64,000 bases of DNA from Vibrio echinoideorum (GCF_024347455.1 NZ_AP025483.1:1178001-1242000), one strand, 5' to 3'; shown: positions 1 to 9,794, counted from the stretch's first letter. Notes: generated by a model not told the origin, from the letters alone. Numbers and translations are program-made.

Positions 1-60
1 GGTTGTACATCGAAGACCTTCCCTGATTACTTTGATAAGCTGAAAATGCTGAGTCAATAG
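1..60 (+). CDS. aroA: AroA C-terminal fragment (3-phosphoshikimate 1-carboxyvinyltransferase)
   Basis: Only the last 19 codons and the TAG stop are inside the window. The residues contain CTSKTFPDYF followed by KLKMLSQ, which matches the end of enterobacterial AroA (EPSP synthase, shikimate pathway, cytosolic) closely. The gene enters from the left edge and is followed 14 bases later by a strong bidirectional terminator shared with the convergent yciN. Identity rests on this short tail plus the usual Vibrio neighbourhood aroA-yciN-topA, so it is a good but not complete call. Confidence 0.8.
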   Translation, partial: GCTSKTFPDYFDKLKMLSQ

Positions 61-74
61 AGAGACAGGAAGTA

Positions 75-103
75 AAAAAGCTTGCCTAAATGGCAAGCTT
101 TTT
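75..103. terminator. Bidirectional terminator between aroA and yciN
   Basis: A perfect 12-bp stem (75-86 with 92-103) around the loop TAAAT, with A-tract and T-tract on opposite sides, so it works for aroA (+) and yciN (-). Confidence 0.9.
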
Positions 104-105
104 CG

Positions 106-351
106 TTATAGCTCAATCGAAAATTCTTTGGAAAGATGGTGCGCTAAGTATTTAAACATGTTAAATACAGCGGTTGTGTTTTCTGTCGGCAATCCATTGC
201 TGTCTAAGAAGTATTCACCTTTGAAGATGAGCACATCGTCTTTCTCTACTACGCTGTTTGCGCGCATGCCTTCAATGTAGTCATCATGTGATTGGATAAT
301 TTGGTTTGCGATTAGCAGTAAATCAAATTCTGCTATTACTTTCTTTGTCAT
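106..351 (-). CDS. yciN: YciN family protein (DUF2498)
   Basis: An 81-residue soluble acidic protein that resembles YciN of E. coli, a small protein of unknown function found beside topA in many enterics and vibrios. There is no signal peptide and no membrane segment. The family is about 80 residues, so it is full length. It is convergent with aroA and divergent from topA, with roughly 440 bases between its start and the topA start. Function is not known; the assignment rests on length, sequence resemblance and the topA neighbourhood. Confidence 0.8.
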   Translation of the reverse strand: MTKKVIAEFDLLLIANQIIQSHDDYIEGMRANSVVEKDDVLIFKGEYFLDSNGLPTENTTAVFNMFKYLAHHLSKEFSIEL

Positions 352-792
352 GAGTCGATCTCTGATAACTGAATATATCGTTGAGTTTATTGTGTGGCAT
401 TAGAAATTCAATGATTTCACAACCGATTTAAGAGAGTCTTTTCAAATATCCACAATTTATTTTGTGATTTATGACAAAAATAATTGAATGGGGCTCGCGT
501 TAGATTCGTGGACAAGCTTAGTATGACCGCGTTTATACGTAATGCCTGATGAACAGGCTCTTGCAAGTATTCTTAGTGAGTACTTTATAGCTTCTTTATA
601 TTGTGCCCCTTTTATCTACAGAGTCGTCGATTTGTCGACCGATCAGATCCAATTTTGAAAAAAGCGGTTGATCTTCTAGTAATCTCGCACAATAGTAAAA
701 AAAGAAGCAATGAATTTAGAATATCATGCGTAAAAGCCCACAAGTTAAATTGTTGGTGCTGAAGCATCGTGATTAAGGACGTTAGAGTCAAT
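352..792. other. Divergent intergenic region yciN-topA
   Basis: About 440 bases, AT-rich, which must hold the promoters for yciN (-) and topA (+). I see a short inverted repeat GTCGATTTGTCGAC near 625-638 but no family-assignable operator and no convincing small ORF. topA promoters are usually supercoiling sensitive; nothing here proves that. Confidence 0.4.
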
Positions 793-3423
793 ATGGGTAA
801 ATCGCTAGTTATAGTGGAGTCGCCGGCCAAGGCTAAAACCATCAATAAATATCTTGGTAAAGACTTTGTCGTTAAGTCGAGTGTAGGTCACGTTCGTGAT
901 TTGCCAACGGCAGGTCAAAGTACTGGCAAAAAGGCTACTGCAGTTTCAACCAAGGATATGAGCCCAGAAGATAAAGCTCGTATCAAGAAAGAAAAAGATC
1001 GCAAAGCTCTGATTAAAAAGATGGGAATTAACCCATATCAAGAGTGGGAAGCGAATTACCAAATTCTACCAGGTAAAGAAAAAGTCGTTGCTGAATTGCA
1101 AAAACTGGCTGAGAACGCAGACCATGTTTATCTCGCAACCGATTTGGATCGCGAAGGAGAAGCTATCGCATGGCACCTTCGTGAGATCATCGGTGGCGAT
1201 GAAACGCGATACAAACGAGTCGTTTTTAACGAAATCACCAAGAATGCTATTCAACAAGCTTTCGAAACTCCAGGTGAGCTGAACATTGATGGTGTAAACG
1301 CACAACAAGCACGACGTTTCATGGACCGTGTTGTGGGCTTTATGGTGTCACCTTTGCTTTGGAAAAAAGTAGCGAGAGGCTTATCCGCTGGCCGTGTTCA
1401 ATCTGTAGCCGTAAAACTACTTGTTGAGCGTGAGCGCGAGATCAACGCTTTTATCCCTGAAGAATTCTGGGATGTGCATGCTGATACTAAAACAACCGAC
1501 AAAACGGATTTCAGACTGCAAGTTGCACAGAAAGACGGTGTTGCGTTTAGACCAGACAATGAAGCGCAAACTCTAGCAGCCGTTAATGTTTTAGAAAAAG
1601 CTCAATATGAAGTGTGTAAACGTGAAGACCGCCCAACGAAGAGTAAGCCGTCTGCACCTTACATCACGTCAACGCTGCAACAAGCGGCGAGTACTCGTCT
1701 TGGTTACGGCGTAAAGAAAACCATGATGCTGGCTCAACGCCTGTATGAAGCGGGTTACATCACTTATATGCGTACTGACTCGACTAACTTGAGTTCAGAA
1801 GCTGTAGAAGCCGCTCGTGAATACATTGGTTCAGAGTTTGGTGAGCAATATTTACCATCTAAAGCGCTTGTATACGGCAGCAAGGAGGGCGCTCAAGAGG
1901 CCCACGAAGCGATTCGTCCTTCAAGTGTAGATGTTAAGTCGGAAGATCTAAACGGCGTGGACGCAGACGCACACAAGCTTTACTCGCTGATTTGGAATCA
2001 ATTTGTTGCTTGTCAAATGACACCAGCGCAATACGACTCAACAACGGTAAGCGTCAAAGCTGATGAATACACGCTAAAAGCGAAAGGTCGAATTCTTAAA
2101 TTTGATGGTTGGACTCGTGTTCAGCGCCCAATGGGTAAGAATGAAGACACGATTCTTCCTGCAGTACAAATTGGCGATAAGTTAGATCTAATCGCGTTAG
2201 ATCCTAAACAACACTTCACTAAGCCACCGGCACGTTTCACTGAAGCGGCGCTAGTAAAAGAGCTAGAGAAGCGTGGTATTGGTCGTCCTTCAACTTACGC
2301 ATCAATCATCTCGACGATTCAAGATCGTGGTTATGTGAAAGTTGAACAGCGTCGTTTCTACGCTGAGAAGATGGGTGAAATTGTTACTGACCGTCTAGAC
2401 GGTAGTTTCAATGACCTAATGAACTATGACTTTACTGCTCGTATGGAGCAAAAGTTAGACCAAATTGCTGAAGGCGAAGCAAACTGGAAGGGTGTGTTAG
2501 ATAACTTCTTTACAGACTTCACAGGCGATTTGGAAAAAGCAGATTTAGACGAAGATGCTGGTGGCATGAAGCCGAACCATATCGTGGAAACCGATATTGA
2601 ATGTCCGACTTGTAGCCGTAAAATGGGTATTCGTACTGCATCAACCGGTGTATTCCTAGGTTGCTCTGGTTACGCGCTTCCACCAAAAGAGCGTTGTAAG
2701 ACAACAATTAACCTTGGTGATGAAGACGGCATTATCAACGTTCTTGAAGAAGACGTTGAAACAGCAGCACTTCGAGCTAAAAAGCGTTGTCCTATTTGTG
2801 AAACGGCAATGGATGCTTATCTGATTGATGATAAGCGTAAGATGCACGTGTGTGGTAACAATCCTAACTGTGAAGGTTATGTGGTTGAACACGGTGAATT
2901 CAAAGTGAAAGGCTACGATGGTCCACTTGTTGAGTGTGACAAATGTGGTTCTGACATGATTTTGAAGAACGGTCGTTTCGGTAAATACATGGACTGTACG
3001 AGTGAAGATTGTAAAAACACTCGTAAGATCCTGAAAAACGGTGAAGTCGCTCCACCAAAAGAAGATCCAGTACATTTCCCTGAACTTCCATGTGAAAACT
3101 CAGATGCGTACTTTGTGCTTCGTGATGGTGCTTCTGGTCTGTTTATGGCAGCAAGCAACTTCCCTAAATCACGTGAAACTCGTGCGCCATTAGTGGAAGA
3201 GCTTGTTCGTTTTAAAGACCGTATTTCGCCTAAATTTCAATACCTAGCATCTGCACCAGTTGCAGATCCGGACGGTAAGCCAGCGGTAGTACGTTTCAGC
3301 CGTAAGACAAAAGAGAATTACGTCCGTACTGAAGCCGATGGAAAACCTTCAGGTTGGACCGCTTTGTATATTGACGGTAAGTGGGAAATTACGGATAAGC
3401 GTAAAAAGCCTAAAGAAAAGTAA
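793..3423 (+). CDS. topA: DNA topoisomerase I (type IA)
   Basis: An 876-residue type IA topoisomerase that relaxes negatively supercoiled DNA through a transient 5'-phosphotyrosine. The start at 793 gives [17 protein letters not shown], which matches the E. coli N-terminus exactly in position; an upstream GTG at 769 in the same frame would add eight residues with no family match. The TOPRIM region has [13 protein letters not shown] near residue 120, and the active-site tyrosine lies in [12 protein letters not shown] near residue 318. Three C4 zinc-ribbon motifs (CPTC, CPIC, CDKC) follow in the C-terminal third. A terminator lies 18 bases after the stop. Confidence 0.98.
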   Translation: MGKSLVIVESPAKAKTINKYLGKDFVVKSSVGHVRDLPTAGQSTGKKATAVSTKDMSPEDKARIKKEKDRKALIKKMGINPYQEWEANYQILPGKEKVVAELQKLAENADHVYLATDLDREGEAIAWHLREIIGGDETRYKRVVFNEITKNAIQQAFETPGELNIDGVNAQQARRFMDRVVGFMVSPLLWKKVARGLSAGRVQSVAVKLLVEREREINAFIPEEFWDVHADTKTTDKTDFRLQVAQKDGVAFRPDNEAQTLAAVNVLEKAQYEVCKREDRPTKSKPSAPYITSTLQQAASTRLGYGVKKTMMLAQRLYEAGYITYMRTDSTNLSSEAVEAAREYIGSEFGEQYLPSKALVYGSKEGAQEAHEAIRPSSVDVKSEDLNGVDADAHKLYSLIWNQFVACQMTPAQYDSTTVSVKADEYTLKAKGRILKFDGWTRVQRPMGKNEDTILPAVQIGDKLDLIALDPKQHFTKPPARFTEAALVKELEKRGIGRPSTYASIISTIQDRGYVKVEQRRFYAEKMGEIVTDRLDGSFNDLMNYDFTARMEQKLDQIAEGEANWKGVLDNFFTDFTGDLEKADLDEDAGGMKPNHIVETDIECPTCSRKMGIRTASTGVFLGCSGYALPPKERCKTTINLGDEDGIINVLEEDVETAALRAKKRCPICETAMDAYLIDDKRKMHVCGNNPNCEGYVVEHGEFKVKGYDGPLVECDKCGSDMILKNGRFGKYMDCTSEDCKNTRKILKNGEVAPPKEDPVHFPELPCENSDAYFVLRDGASGLFMAASNFPKSRETRAPLVEELVRFKDRISPKFQYLASAPVADPDGKPAVVRFSRKTKENYVRTEADGKPSGWTALYIDGKWEITDKRKKPKEK

Positions 3424-3440
3424 CGGAACACGTTGATTGA

Positions 3441-3469
3441 AAAAGCAGCCATTAGGCTGCTTTTTTTTG
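3441..3469 (+). terminator. topA terminator
   Basis: Perfect 10-bp stem (3441-3450 with 3455-3464), loop ATTA, followed by a run of T. Confidence 0.92.
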
Positions 3470-3959
3470 TTCAAAATATGACTAAATATGCAACCAATTG
3501 ATGTTGTGTGTTGCTTATGAGAATTGATTAAATTCACGATGCGAAATAAATGGATGTGATTAATAATATCTTATTATGCAACTTTAACGAGAATGTAACT
3601 TAATTAAAATATTGTAGCTCAAAGATCAGTGTTTAGTTGTATACCTGATGTGTGGCGGGTGTTAATGTAATGTTTCACCCGAACGGTGTAGTGTGAGCTG
3701 CTTTAAGTCTTAGGAAAGCAATCAGCCCGCATAACACAGAATGGCGTATTAAAAATTGAAATCGGCCGAAAAGTCGATAACGTATATAAAACCAAGTGCA
3801 AAGAATAGTGCACGCATAACAACGTTTGGCTTAGGATATTGTCACTGTATGTGAATGAATATTCGTTAAGTACCGAAATAAGTGTTAGTGCTCATCCCCC
3901 AGAGGAAGATACCTCTACGAGTACTGACATCGACAAGCTATAGATATATGGAGAATAAA
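3470..3959 (+). other. Long intergenic leader region upstream of glgC
   Basis: About 490 bases between the topA terminator and glgC. It holds short inverted repeats (for example AGAGG-AAGATA-CCTCT near 3901-3916) and a lone TGTGA half-site near 3691, but I cannot assign a promoter, riboswitch or small RNA with confidence. A strong Shine-Dalgarno GGAG (3950-3953) serves glgC. The length suggests complex control of glycogen synthesis. Confidence 0.4.
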
Positions 3960-5177
3960 ATGGCTGGTGTATTGGGAATGATTCTTGCTGGTGGTGAAGG
4001 CTCTCGCTTAAGACCTTTGACTGAATCTCGCAGCAAACCCTCGGTTCCTTTCGGTGGTAGTTACCGCTTAATTGATTTCGCTTTGAACAACTTCGTTAAT
4101 GCTGATCTGATGAAGATCTACGTATTGACACAATTTAAGTCACAATCACTGTTTCATCATATGAAAAAAGGTTGGAATATCAGTGGCTTATCAGGTCGGT
4201 TTATCGACCCAATTCCAGCGCAAATGCGTAAAGGAAAGCGTTGGTATGAAGGCACAGCAGATGCTATCTACCAAAACATGGGCTTTATGGAATTGGAAGA
4301 ACCTGATCAAGTCTGTATTTTTGGTTCTGACCATATTTATAAGATGGACATCAAGCAGATGCTTGATTTCCATAAAGAGAAGAAAGCAGCTCTAACAGTT
4401 TCTGCCCTGCGCATGCCACTTGCTGAAGCATCAGATTTCGGTGTTATTGAGGTTGATGCTGAAGGTCGTATGATTGGCTTTGAAGAGAAACCTGCAAATC
4501 CGAAGTCGATTCCGGGAGACCCAGAGTCAGCGCTTGTTTCAATGGGCAACTACGTGTTCGAAGCAAAGGAACTTTTTGCTGAACTAACGGAAGATGCAGA
4601 TAAGCCTGAATCTTCACATGACTTCGGAAAAGACATTATTCCAAATATGTTCCCACGTGGTGATGTGTTTGTTTATGATTTTAGCACCAACCGCATTACA
4701 GGTGAAAAAGAAGAAGTTTACTGGCGCGATGTAGGTACGATTGATGCTTACTGGCAAGCGCATATGGATCTTCTTAAGAAAGATGCACCATTCTCGCTAT
4801 ACAACCGTAAATGGCCTCTACACACTTACTATCCGCCACTGCCACCAGCTACGTTTACTGACTCGGCTAATGGTCGAATTCAGATCATTGATAGCCTTGT
4901 GTGTAGCGGTAGTTATGTACGTGGTTCGCGTATTGAAAAGAGTGTACTAGGCTTCCGCAGTAATATCGCATCAGCATGTGATATTAGTGAGAGTATTTTA
5001 TTAGGTGATGTGAAGGTGGGCGAGGGTTGTATACTTCGTCGCGTTATCATTGATAAAGATGCAGACATCGCACCAGGCACTCAAATTGGTGTAAACCTGA
5101 CAGAAGACAAGAAGCATTACCACGTATCTGACGATGGTATAGTTGTTATTTCTAAAGGAGCGCGAGTTGGTTACTAA
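3960..5177 (+). CDS. glgC: Glucose-1-phosphate adenylyltransferase
   Basis: A 405-residue ADP-glucose pyrophosphorylase making ADP-glucose from glucose-1-phosphate and ATP, the committed step of bacterial glycogen synthesis. The N-terminal nucleotidyltransferase loop GMILAGGEGSRLRPLT is near residues 5-20; the C-terminal part has the left-handed beta-helix repeats of the family. I chose the ATG at 3960 because GGAG sits 6 bases upstream and the nucleotide-binding loop then lies near the terminus; an in-frame start at 3882 adds 26 unlike residues. Its last codons overlap the glgA start, so the two are co-translated. Confidence 0.96.
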   Translation: MAGVLGMILAGGEGSRLRPLTESRSKPSVPFGGSYRLIDFALNNFVNADLMKIYVLTQFKSQSLFHHMKKGWNISGLSGRFIDPIPAQMRKGKRWYEGTADAIYQNMGFMELEEPDQVCIFGSDHIYKMDIKQMLDFHKEKKAALTVSALRMPLAEASDFGVIEVDAEGRMIGFEEKPANPKSIPGDPESALVSMGNYVFEAKELFAELTEDADKPESSHDFGKDIIPNMFPRGDVFVYDFSTNRITGEKEEVYWRDVGTIDAYWQAHMDLLKKDAPFSLYNRKWPLHTYYPPLPPATFTDSANGRIQIIDSLVCSGSYVRGSRIEKSVLGFRSNIASACDISESILLGDVKVGEGCILRRVIIDKDADIAPGTQIGVNLTEDKKHYHVSDDGIVVISKGARVGY

Positions 5178-6621
5178 GACTCTCTCGGTACTTTTTGTAG
5201 CGTCTGAAGTTGAAGGCTTGATTAAAAGTGGTGGCTTGGCTGATGTAGCCAAGGCACTGCCGAAAGCGTTACAAACACTCGAGCAGGACGTTCGAGTGAC
5301 CATCCCCGCGTATAGAAACATTCCAAATATTGATTCGGCAGACGTCATTTTATCGACGGAGCTCGATCATTGGCCTCATACCGCTTACCAAGTTAAGAAG
5401 TTGAGTGTGGAAGGCGTTCAAGTTTTTGGTATTGAATGTGCTCAGTATTTCGACCGTCCAGAAATGTACGCAGAAAATAATCAAGCCTACGCCGATAACG
5501 GCGAGCGCTTTTCATTTTTTAGCGCAGCTTGTTTGGATATGTTACCAAAGCTTGGTTTCCAACCGGATATCATTCACGCGAACGACTGGCATACCGGCTT
5601 CGTACCTTTCTTGCTTAAGTCTCGTTATCAACAGCACGATTTCTTTGAACATACACGCAGTGTCATCTCTATTCACAATGCGGTTTTCAAAGGCGTGTTC
5701 TCTTATGATGAACTGCAGTGTCTGCCAGAAATGCACAACTACAACGTACCTGAAGCTGCAGTGAGTGATACTCACGTCACCATGCTAAAAGCGGGTGTGT
5801 TGTGTGCAGATAAAGTAAATGCTGTAAGCCCAACATATGCCAACGAGCTGAAAACTGAACTCGGTAGCCACGGAATGTCCGCTGAATTTCAACACCGGTC
5901 GGCTGACCTATTTGGTATTCTTAACGGTTGTGATTATGGTGCTTGGAATCCAGAAACAGATGCGTCTCTTCCTCGAAAATATAAAGCAACCAAACACAGC
6001 ATGGTTCGTGGTAAGTCAGCTTGTAAGCAAAAACTGCAACAAGATGTTGGTCTTCCGCTGAACGATTGTGCGGTCTATGGCATGGTTTGTCGTCTAACGA
6101 ATCAAAAAGGTGTTCATTACTTACTGCCTATCATCGAACAGTTCTTGAAAAACGATCTTCAGATTGTGATTGTCGGTACTGGCGATCCGGTTTTGGCGAG
6201 TCAACTGAAAGAGTTAACGGCACTTCATTCAGACAAGTTCTCTTTTGTCGAAGCGTACAACAACGAGTTGGCACACTTGGTTGAAGCGGGTTCTGATTTT
6301 TTCTTAATGCCTTCTGAGTTCGAACCTTGCGGCTTAAACCAAATCTACAGCATGGCCTACGGTACTTTACCGATAGTTCGTTCTGTGGGCGGCTTAAAAG
6401 ACAGTGTGAATGATTATGATCAAGATCCTGAGGTAGCGACTGGTTTTGCTTTTGAAGAGCCGACACCACAAGCGTTACTGGCTGTCTTGCATCGTTCATT
6501 GTTGCTTTATGCACAAAATCCATCTGAAATTAAGCGTGTTCAGCTTTATGCGATGCAGCAAGATTTTAGTTGGGAAGACGCGGCCAAAGAGTATCTAACG
6601 ATGTACCACACGGCATTTTAG
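5167..6621 (+). CDS. glgA: Glycogen synthase (ADP-glucose type)
   Basis: A 484-residue GT5 glycosyltransferase that adds glucose from ADP-glucose to growing alpha-1,4-glucan. The N-terminal KSGGLADV motif is present (sugar-nucleotide contact), HANDWHTG lies near residue 136, and the C-terminal EPCGLNQIYSMAYG motif holds the family's catalytic Glu region. Best start is the TTG at 5167: AGGAG (5156-5160) lies 6 bases upstream and the product then begins just before the conserved VLFVASEVEGL. This overlaps the glgC stop by 11 bases, a translational-coupling arrangement. No glgB, glgP or glgX is in this window. Confidence 0.95.
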   Translation: MVTKTLSVLFVASEVEGLIKSGGLADVAKALPKALQTLEQDVRVTIPAYRNIPNIDSADVILSTELDHWPHTAYQVKKLSVEGVQVFGIECAQYFDRPEMYAENNQAYADNGERFSFFSAACLDMLPKLGFQPDIIHANDWHTGFVPFLLKSRYQQHDFFEHTRSVISIHNAVFKGVFSYDELQCLPEMHNYNVPEAAVSDTHVTMLKAGVLCADKVNAVSPTYANELKTELGSHGMSAEFQHRSADLFGILNGCDYGAWNPETDASLPRKYKATKHSMVRGKSACKQKLQQDVGLPLNDCAVYGMVCRLTNQKGVHYLLPIIEQFLKNDLQIVIVGTGDPVLASQLKELTALHSDKFSFVEAYNNELAHLVEAGSDFFLMPSEFEPCGLNQIYSMAYGTLPIVRSVGGLKDSVNDYDQDPEVATGFAFEEPTPQALLAVLHRSLLLYAQNPSEIKRVQLYAMQQDFSWEDAAKEYLTMYHTAF

Positions 6622-6664
6622 TTTCTCGATTGTGTTGATGAACAACAACGATAATTAACATTCG

Positions 6665-6693
6665 AAGGCGCTCTTATATTAGGGTGCCTTTTT
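6665..6693 (+). terminator. glgCA terminator
   Basis: Stem AAGGCGCTCT / AGGGTGCCTT with two G-U pairs, 6-base loop, then TTTTT. Confidence 0.8.
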
Positions 6694-6893
6694 GTTTTCT
6701 GGTCTGTTCACATCACGTTTGCGAAGACAAAACTTGCAAACTCATTTTAGTCAGGTAGAAAATGAGGGTAGGTATTCACATGACTAATGTTAGGTTTGAC
6801 ACTATTATCACTTAAAGTTCTTAATTGCGTGATATCCTTAGTCATCGCCTTGTGATGAGGCCTAGCTCCATTTCAATAATTAAAGCGATAGGT

Positions 6894-7691
6894 ATGTCTG
6901 AGAGTTTATTATTTCATAAAACATTTACTCACCCTACGAGCGACGAGTGGGTTGTGTTTGTGCATGGCGCAGGAGGAAGTTCCTCTATCTGGTTCAAGCA
7001 GATCAAAGCGTATAAACAACATTTCAATTTGCTTCTCATTGATTTAAGAGGGCATGGAAAGTCAGATAACATACTTAAAGGTCTGATCTCGAATCGTTAT
7101 ACTTTCAAATCGGTAACGCTCGATATTCTTAAAGTTTTAGATCACCTAAAAATTCGTTCGGCGCACTTCGTCGGCATGTCTTTAGGGACGATTATTGTAC
7201 GTAACGTTGCAGAGTTGGCGGCGGGGCGTGTACGATCTATGGTATTAGGCGGCGCTGTCACTAAGCTCAACACTCGCTCTCAAGTGTTAATAAAACTGGG
7301 TAACTTGAGTAAGCACATAATCCCTTATATGTGGTTATACAGCCTTTTTGCTTATGTTGTTATGCCGCAAAAAAGCCAAAAAGAGTCTCGTCACCTGTTT
7401 ATACGTGAAGCCAAAAAACTGTGCCAGAAAGAGTTCAAGCGCTGGTTTATCTTAACGGCAGATGTAAACCCATTGATGAAATACTTTAAAGATAGAGAGC
7501 TACCAATACCGACTCTGTACTTGATGGGAGAGCGTGACTACATGTTCATTAAGCCTGTAAAAGAAATGGTCGAAGCACATGAGTCGAGTGAACTGGTAGA
7601 AATTGCCAATTGCGGTCACGTATGTAACGTGGAAAATCCTGAAGAGTTTAACCAACGTTCGATAGCCTTTATTCAAAAGCAAATTCAATGA
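6894..7691 (+). CDS. Alpha/beta hydrolase
   Basis: A 265-residue cytosolic alpha/beta-hydrolase-fold protein. The oxyanion-hole motif VHGAGGSS lies near residue 24, the nucleophile elbow is GMSLG, the acid is probably the Asp in LMGERDYMF and the base the His in NCGHVCN near the C-terminus, so the triad is complete. The substrate cannot be told; lipases, esterases and C-C hydrolases share these features. The start is uncertain: ATG at 6894 (MSESLLF) places the fold correctly, but an in-frame GTG-type start at 6825 is possible and no strong ribosome site distinguishes them. It is a single-gene unit with terminators on both sides. Confidence 0.8.
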   Translation: MSESLLFHKTFTHPTSDEWVVFVHGAGGSSSIWFKQIKAYKQHFNLLLIDLRGHGKSDNILKGLISNRYTFKSVTLDILKVLDHLKIRSAHFVGMSLGTIIVRNVAELAAGRVRSMVLGGAVTKLNTRSQVLIKLGNLSKHIIPYMWLYSLFAYVVMPQKSQKESRHLFIREAKKLCQKEFKRWFILTADVNPLMKYFKDRELPIPTLYLMGERDYMFIKPVKEMVEAHESSELVEIANCGHVCNVENPEEFNQRSIAFIQKQIQ

Positions 7692-7763
7692 CCGAGAGAT
7701 AAATTTTGTTGCTAATAGCTGATGATTAAATCTCAGTTTTATTGCCACAGAACATGATTACCA

Positions 7764-7799
7764 AAAAAATGGGAAGCTAATTTTAGCTTCCCATTTTTT
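7764..7799. terminator. Bidirectional terminator, hydrolase / DUF2007 gene
   Basis: Perfect 16-bp stem (7764-7779 with 7784-7799) around ATTT, A-rich on one side and T-rich on the other, between two convergent genes. Confidence 0.93.
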
Positions 7800-7850
7800 G
7801 TTTGGAGGAGGTGTCTGATCCAGTTGATTTGAGCTTTTATTTAATCTCTT

Positions 7851-8168
7851 CTATTCAGGAGAGGCAGCACCGCACTGCCAGCAAGAACCGAATTGGGCTT
7901 CGTTTACCTCGTGGCATTCTCCACAGAGCCATTCTTCATAGATAATGGAATCTTGTTGTTTTTGGTATTCATTAACAACTGTGCGTGCTTTGTTTGCCAA
8001 TTCTGGCTCGTACAGCCAGACGTAAGGGTCAGTGTCTTCTGTGAAGGGGATTTCTCCTTTCAAGCCAAATAAACCCTCTCCACGGACCTCACACGCAATA
8101 TTCTCGCTTTCTAATAACCCACATATGATGTGGGCTTCTGTCGGATTTGATGCGCTAAAGATTTTCAT
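7851..8168 (-). CDS. DUF2007 domain protein with C-terminal zinc ribbon
   Basis: 105 residues. The N-terminal part (about 1-70) is the DUF2007 fold (a PII/ACT-like 'putative signal transducing' domain) beginning MKIFSASNPTEAHI. The last 30 residues carry two CxxC pairs (CGEC and CWQC), a probable zinc ribbon. No signal peptide or membrane helix. The start is the only Met that keeps the first beta strand. It lies 12 bases downstream of the TVP38-like gene and is probably in the same transcript. Molecular function is unknown; a ligand-sensing or protein-binding role is only a family suggestion. Confidence 0.8.
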   Translation of the reverse strand: MKIFSASNPTEAHIICGLLESENIACEVRGEGLFGLKGEIPFTEDTDPYVWLYEPELANKARTVVNEYQKQQDSIIYEEWLCGECHEVNEAQFGSCWQCGAASPE

Positions 8169-8180
8169 TGTGATAGCGCC

Positions 8181-8861
8181 TTATTCTACGACTGGTGTTG
8201 AACGGAATTTGTTCATCAACCACTTGGCAATAATTGGGAATATACCTAGCAAGGCAAATGAAAGTAAAACGGAAGGGGAAACGATACCTGAAAGTGAATC
8301 AATTTCTGCAAGCTGAGTACCTGCATTCAAGAAAACAGCAGTACCTGGCAGCATCCCTATTTGGCTCGTAATGTAATATCGGCTAATCGACATCGGTGTT
8401 AAACCCATCAAAAGGTTGATGAGAAAAAATGGGAATACAGGAATCAAACGTAGGGAAAATAAATAAAATGCCCCGTCTTTTTCAACACCTTTATTTATGG
8501 TTGCCAACTTATCGCCAAACTTGGTTTGAATCCAGTCGCGCAATAGGTAGCGGCTACTTAAAAAGGCAATAGTTGCACCGATGGCGCTGGCGAATGACAC
8601 CAAAAGCAAACTATTCCAAAAACCAAAGAGCGCGGCACCCAAGAGTGTCACAACAGCTGCGCCTGGAATCGAGAAAGCGGTAATCATTACGTAAGCTGAG
8701 AAATAAATAGCAGCCGCAGCGATGAAGTTGCTATCAATGTACTTATTTAAAACGGCTTGTTGAGCCTTTGCATTCTCAAGTGTGAGGTATTGGCCGAAGT
8801 TTACGCCCAACAAGATGATCGTCACGACCAATACAATACCCAATATCATTTTCTTACTCAT
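8181..8861 (-). CDS. TVP38/TMEM64 family inner-membrane protein
   Basis: 226 residues with several hydrophobic segments (about 5-24, 48-100, 130-155, 165-185, 195-218). The central stretch with ALFGFW, SAIGATIAFLSSRYLLRDW and RLIPVFPFFLINLLMG is diagnostic of the VTT/DedA-like (SNARE-associated) superfamily, now thought to include lipid scramblases and transporters. The family length is about 220-240, so it appears intact. Probably co-transcribed with the downstream DUF2007 gene. Substrate unknown. A minus-strand terminator for tfoY lies just upstream, so this gene needs its own promoter in 8862-8940. Confidence 0.85.
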   Translation of the reverse strand: MSKKMILGIVLVVTIILLGVNFGQYLTLENAKAQQAVLNKYIDSNFIAAAAIYFSAYVMITAFSIPGAAVVTLLGAALFGFWNSLLLVSFASAIGATIAFLSSRYLLRDWIQTKFGDKLATINKGVEKDGAFYLFSLRLIPVFPFFLINLLMGLTPMSISRYYITSQIGMLPGTAVFLNAGTQLAEIDSLSGIVSPSVLLSFALLGIFPIIAKWLMNKFRSTPVVE

Positions 8862-8940
8862 TGATACTTCCTCAAATTTTCAATGCATACCATTAGTATA
8901 GATAGACAGGTAAAGCATAGATTAACTTTCAGCAGATATA

Positions 8941-8964
8941 AAAAAAGCCGCAAAAATGCGGCTT
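8941..8964 (-). terminator. tfoY terminator
   Basis: Stem AAGCCGCA/TGCGGCTT with an A-run that becomes the U-tract on the minus strand. Confidence 0.88.
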
Positions 8965-8991
8965 AGTTATGTATCGTTTGAATTGACAATG

Positions 8992-9582
8992 TTAATTGAC
9001 GCGACTGATAAGCTCTTCACGACGCTGCTGTGGTATGACAGACCAATGTGTACCATTGATAGCCCCTTCTAGTGCCCAAAGTAGCTCGATACTAACAGAG
9101 GACGCATGAGATTCCTTGATGGCGTTAAACGCGTTTACAGAGCCAGATTCATATAAACGTTCTACGGAATCTATCCCAGCCTTTTTCAACATACGCTCAG
9201 TCGCGAGTCGAAGGTTAGGAAGGTCTTTTAATCGAGTTGGCTTAGCAGAAGACTGTTCAGCTTTTTCGTCTTTAGCAAAACCCAAAGACGTAGTAGCAAG
9301 CTCTAAGATTTTCTCTTGATCCTGCCATAGGCCCTCAGGCAAAGCGAAATATTTAGTAACAACGGGGAAACCACGTTTCTTGTAAACGTAAGGTTGAAAC
9401 CCTTGTTGTTCGAATTGCTTTGTTGTGCATTTGTCCGCTCGTATGTGCAACTGGTCATTTACAACCAGAGCAAACATCGTGTCATCAGCAAAAAGACCGA
9501 AGCCACCAAACATTGAGCGTGATTTTATTTTTCCTAGGGACTCAAATAACTTCATCGAGTCCTTTAGTATCGGTTTATCCAT
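8992..9582 (-). CDS. tfoY: TfoX/Sxy family regulator TfoY
   Basis: 196 residues with the two-part TfoX architecture: N-terminal domain (about 1-100, with [14 protein letters not shown] and the [12 protein letters not shown] motif) and C-terminal helical domain (about 115-190, with [17 protein letters not shown] and ELLWALEGA). Vibrios have two paralogues; the c-di-GMP-I riboswitch upstream and the purR neighbour mark this as TfoY rather than the competence regulator TfoX. In V. cholerae TfoY stimulates type VI secretion and motility and is made when c-di-GMP is low. Regulation here should follow that pattern, with a second promoter downstream of the aptamer giving a riboswitch-free message. 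Confidence 0.93.
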   Translation of the reverse strand: MDKPILKDSMKLFESLGKIKSRSMFGGFGLFADDTMFALVVNDQLHIRADKCTTKQFEQQGFQPYVYKKRGFPVVTKYFALPEGLWQDQEKILELATTSLGFAKDEKAEQSSAKPTRLKDLPNLRLATERMLKKAGIDSVERLYESGSVNAFNAIKESHASSVSIELLWALEGAINGTHWSVIPQQRREELISRVN

Positions 9583-9636
9583 GTTATTTATCTCGGTGTA
9601 TTTGAACTACGCCACCAAATAAGCAGGTCCGAGAGA

Positions 9637-9665
9637 TTAGCAAAATGTTGCAACTAAATTGTCAA
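9637..9665 (-). promoter_or_regulatory. Candidate sigma-70 promoter between the riboswitch and tfoY
   Basis: On the minus strand TTGACA (9660-9665) is followed after 17 bases by TGCTAA (9637-9642). Transcription would start near 9630, downstream of the aptamer, giving a tfoY message of short leader without the riboswitch. Multiple tfoY promoters are known in V. cholerae; the assignment here is by sequence only. Confidence 0.55.
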
Positions 9666-9707
9666 TAAGCCGTAAATTACTAAATTATTAATAACTACTG
9701 CATTTTG

Positions 9708-9794
9708 CCATCGGTAACCCCGCTACCATACCAACGAGTGGTTTAGGCCGGAAGCTTTGCGTCTCACTCTTTCGAGTGGTTTGCCCTGTGCGTG
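9708..9794 (-). promoter_or_regulatory. c-di-GMP-I (GEMM-I) riboswitch, Vc2 type
   Basis: The minus strand reads CACGCACAGGGCAAACC, a GAAA-capped hairpin (ACTC-GAAA-GAGT), GACGCAAAGC, CCGGCCTAAACC and GGTAGCGGGGTTACCGATGG, in the order and spacing of the V. cholerae Vc2 aptamer upstream of tfoY. The GNRA tetraloop, the receptor segment and the closing P1 strands are all present. It lies about 125 bases upstream of the tfoY start with no U-run terminator between, so control is more likely translational or by RNA folding than by simple termination. Confidence 0.97.

Noticed and set aside
612..845. 77-codon minus-strand ORF overlapping the topA start
   Set aside because: Overlaps the certain topA coding start; no family resemblance.
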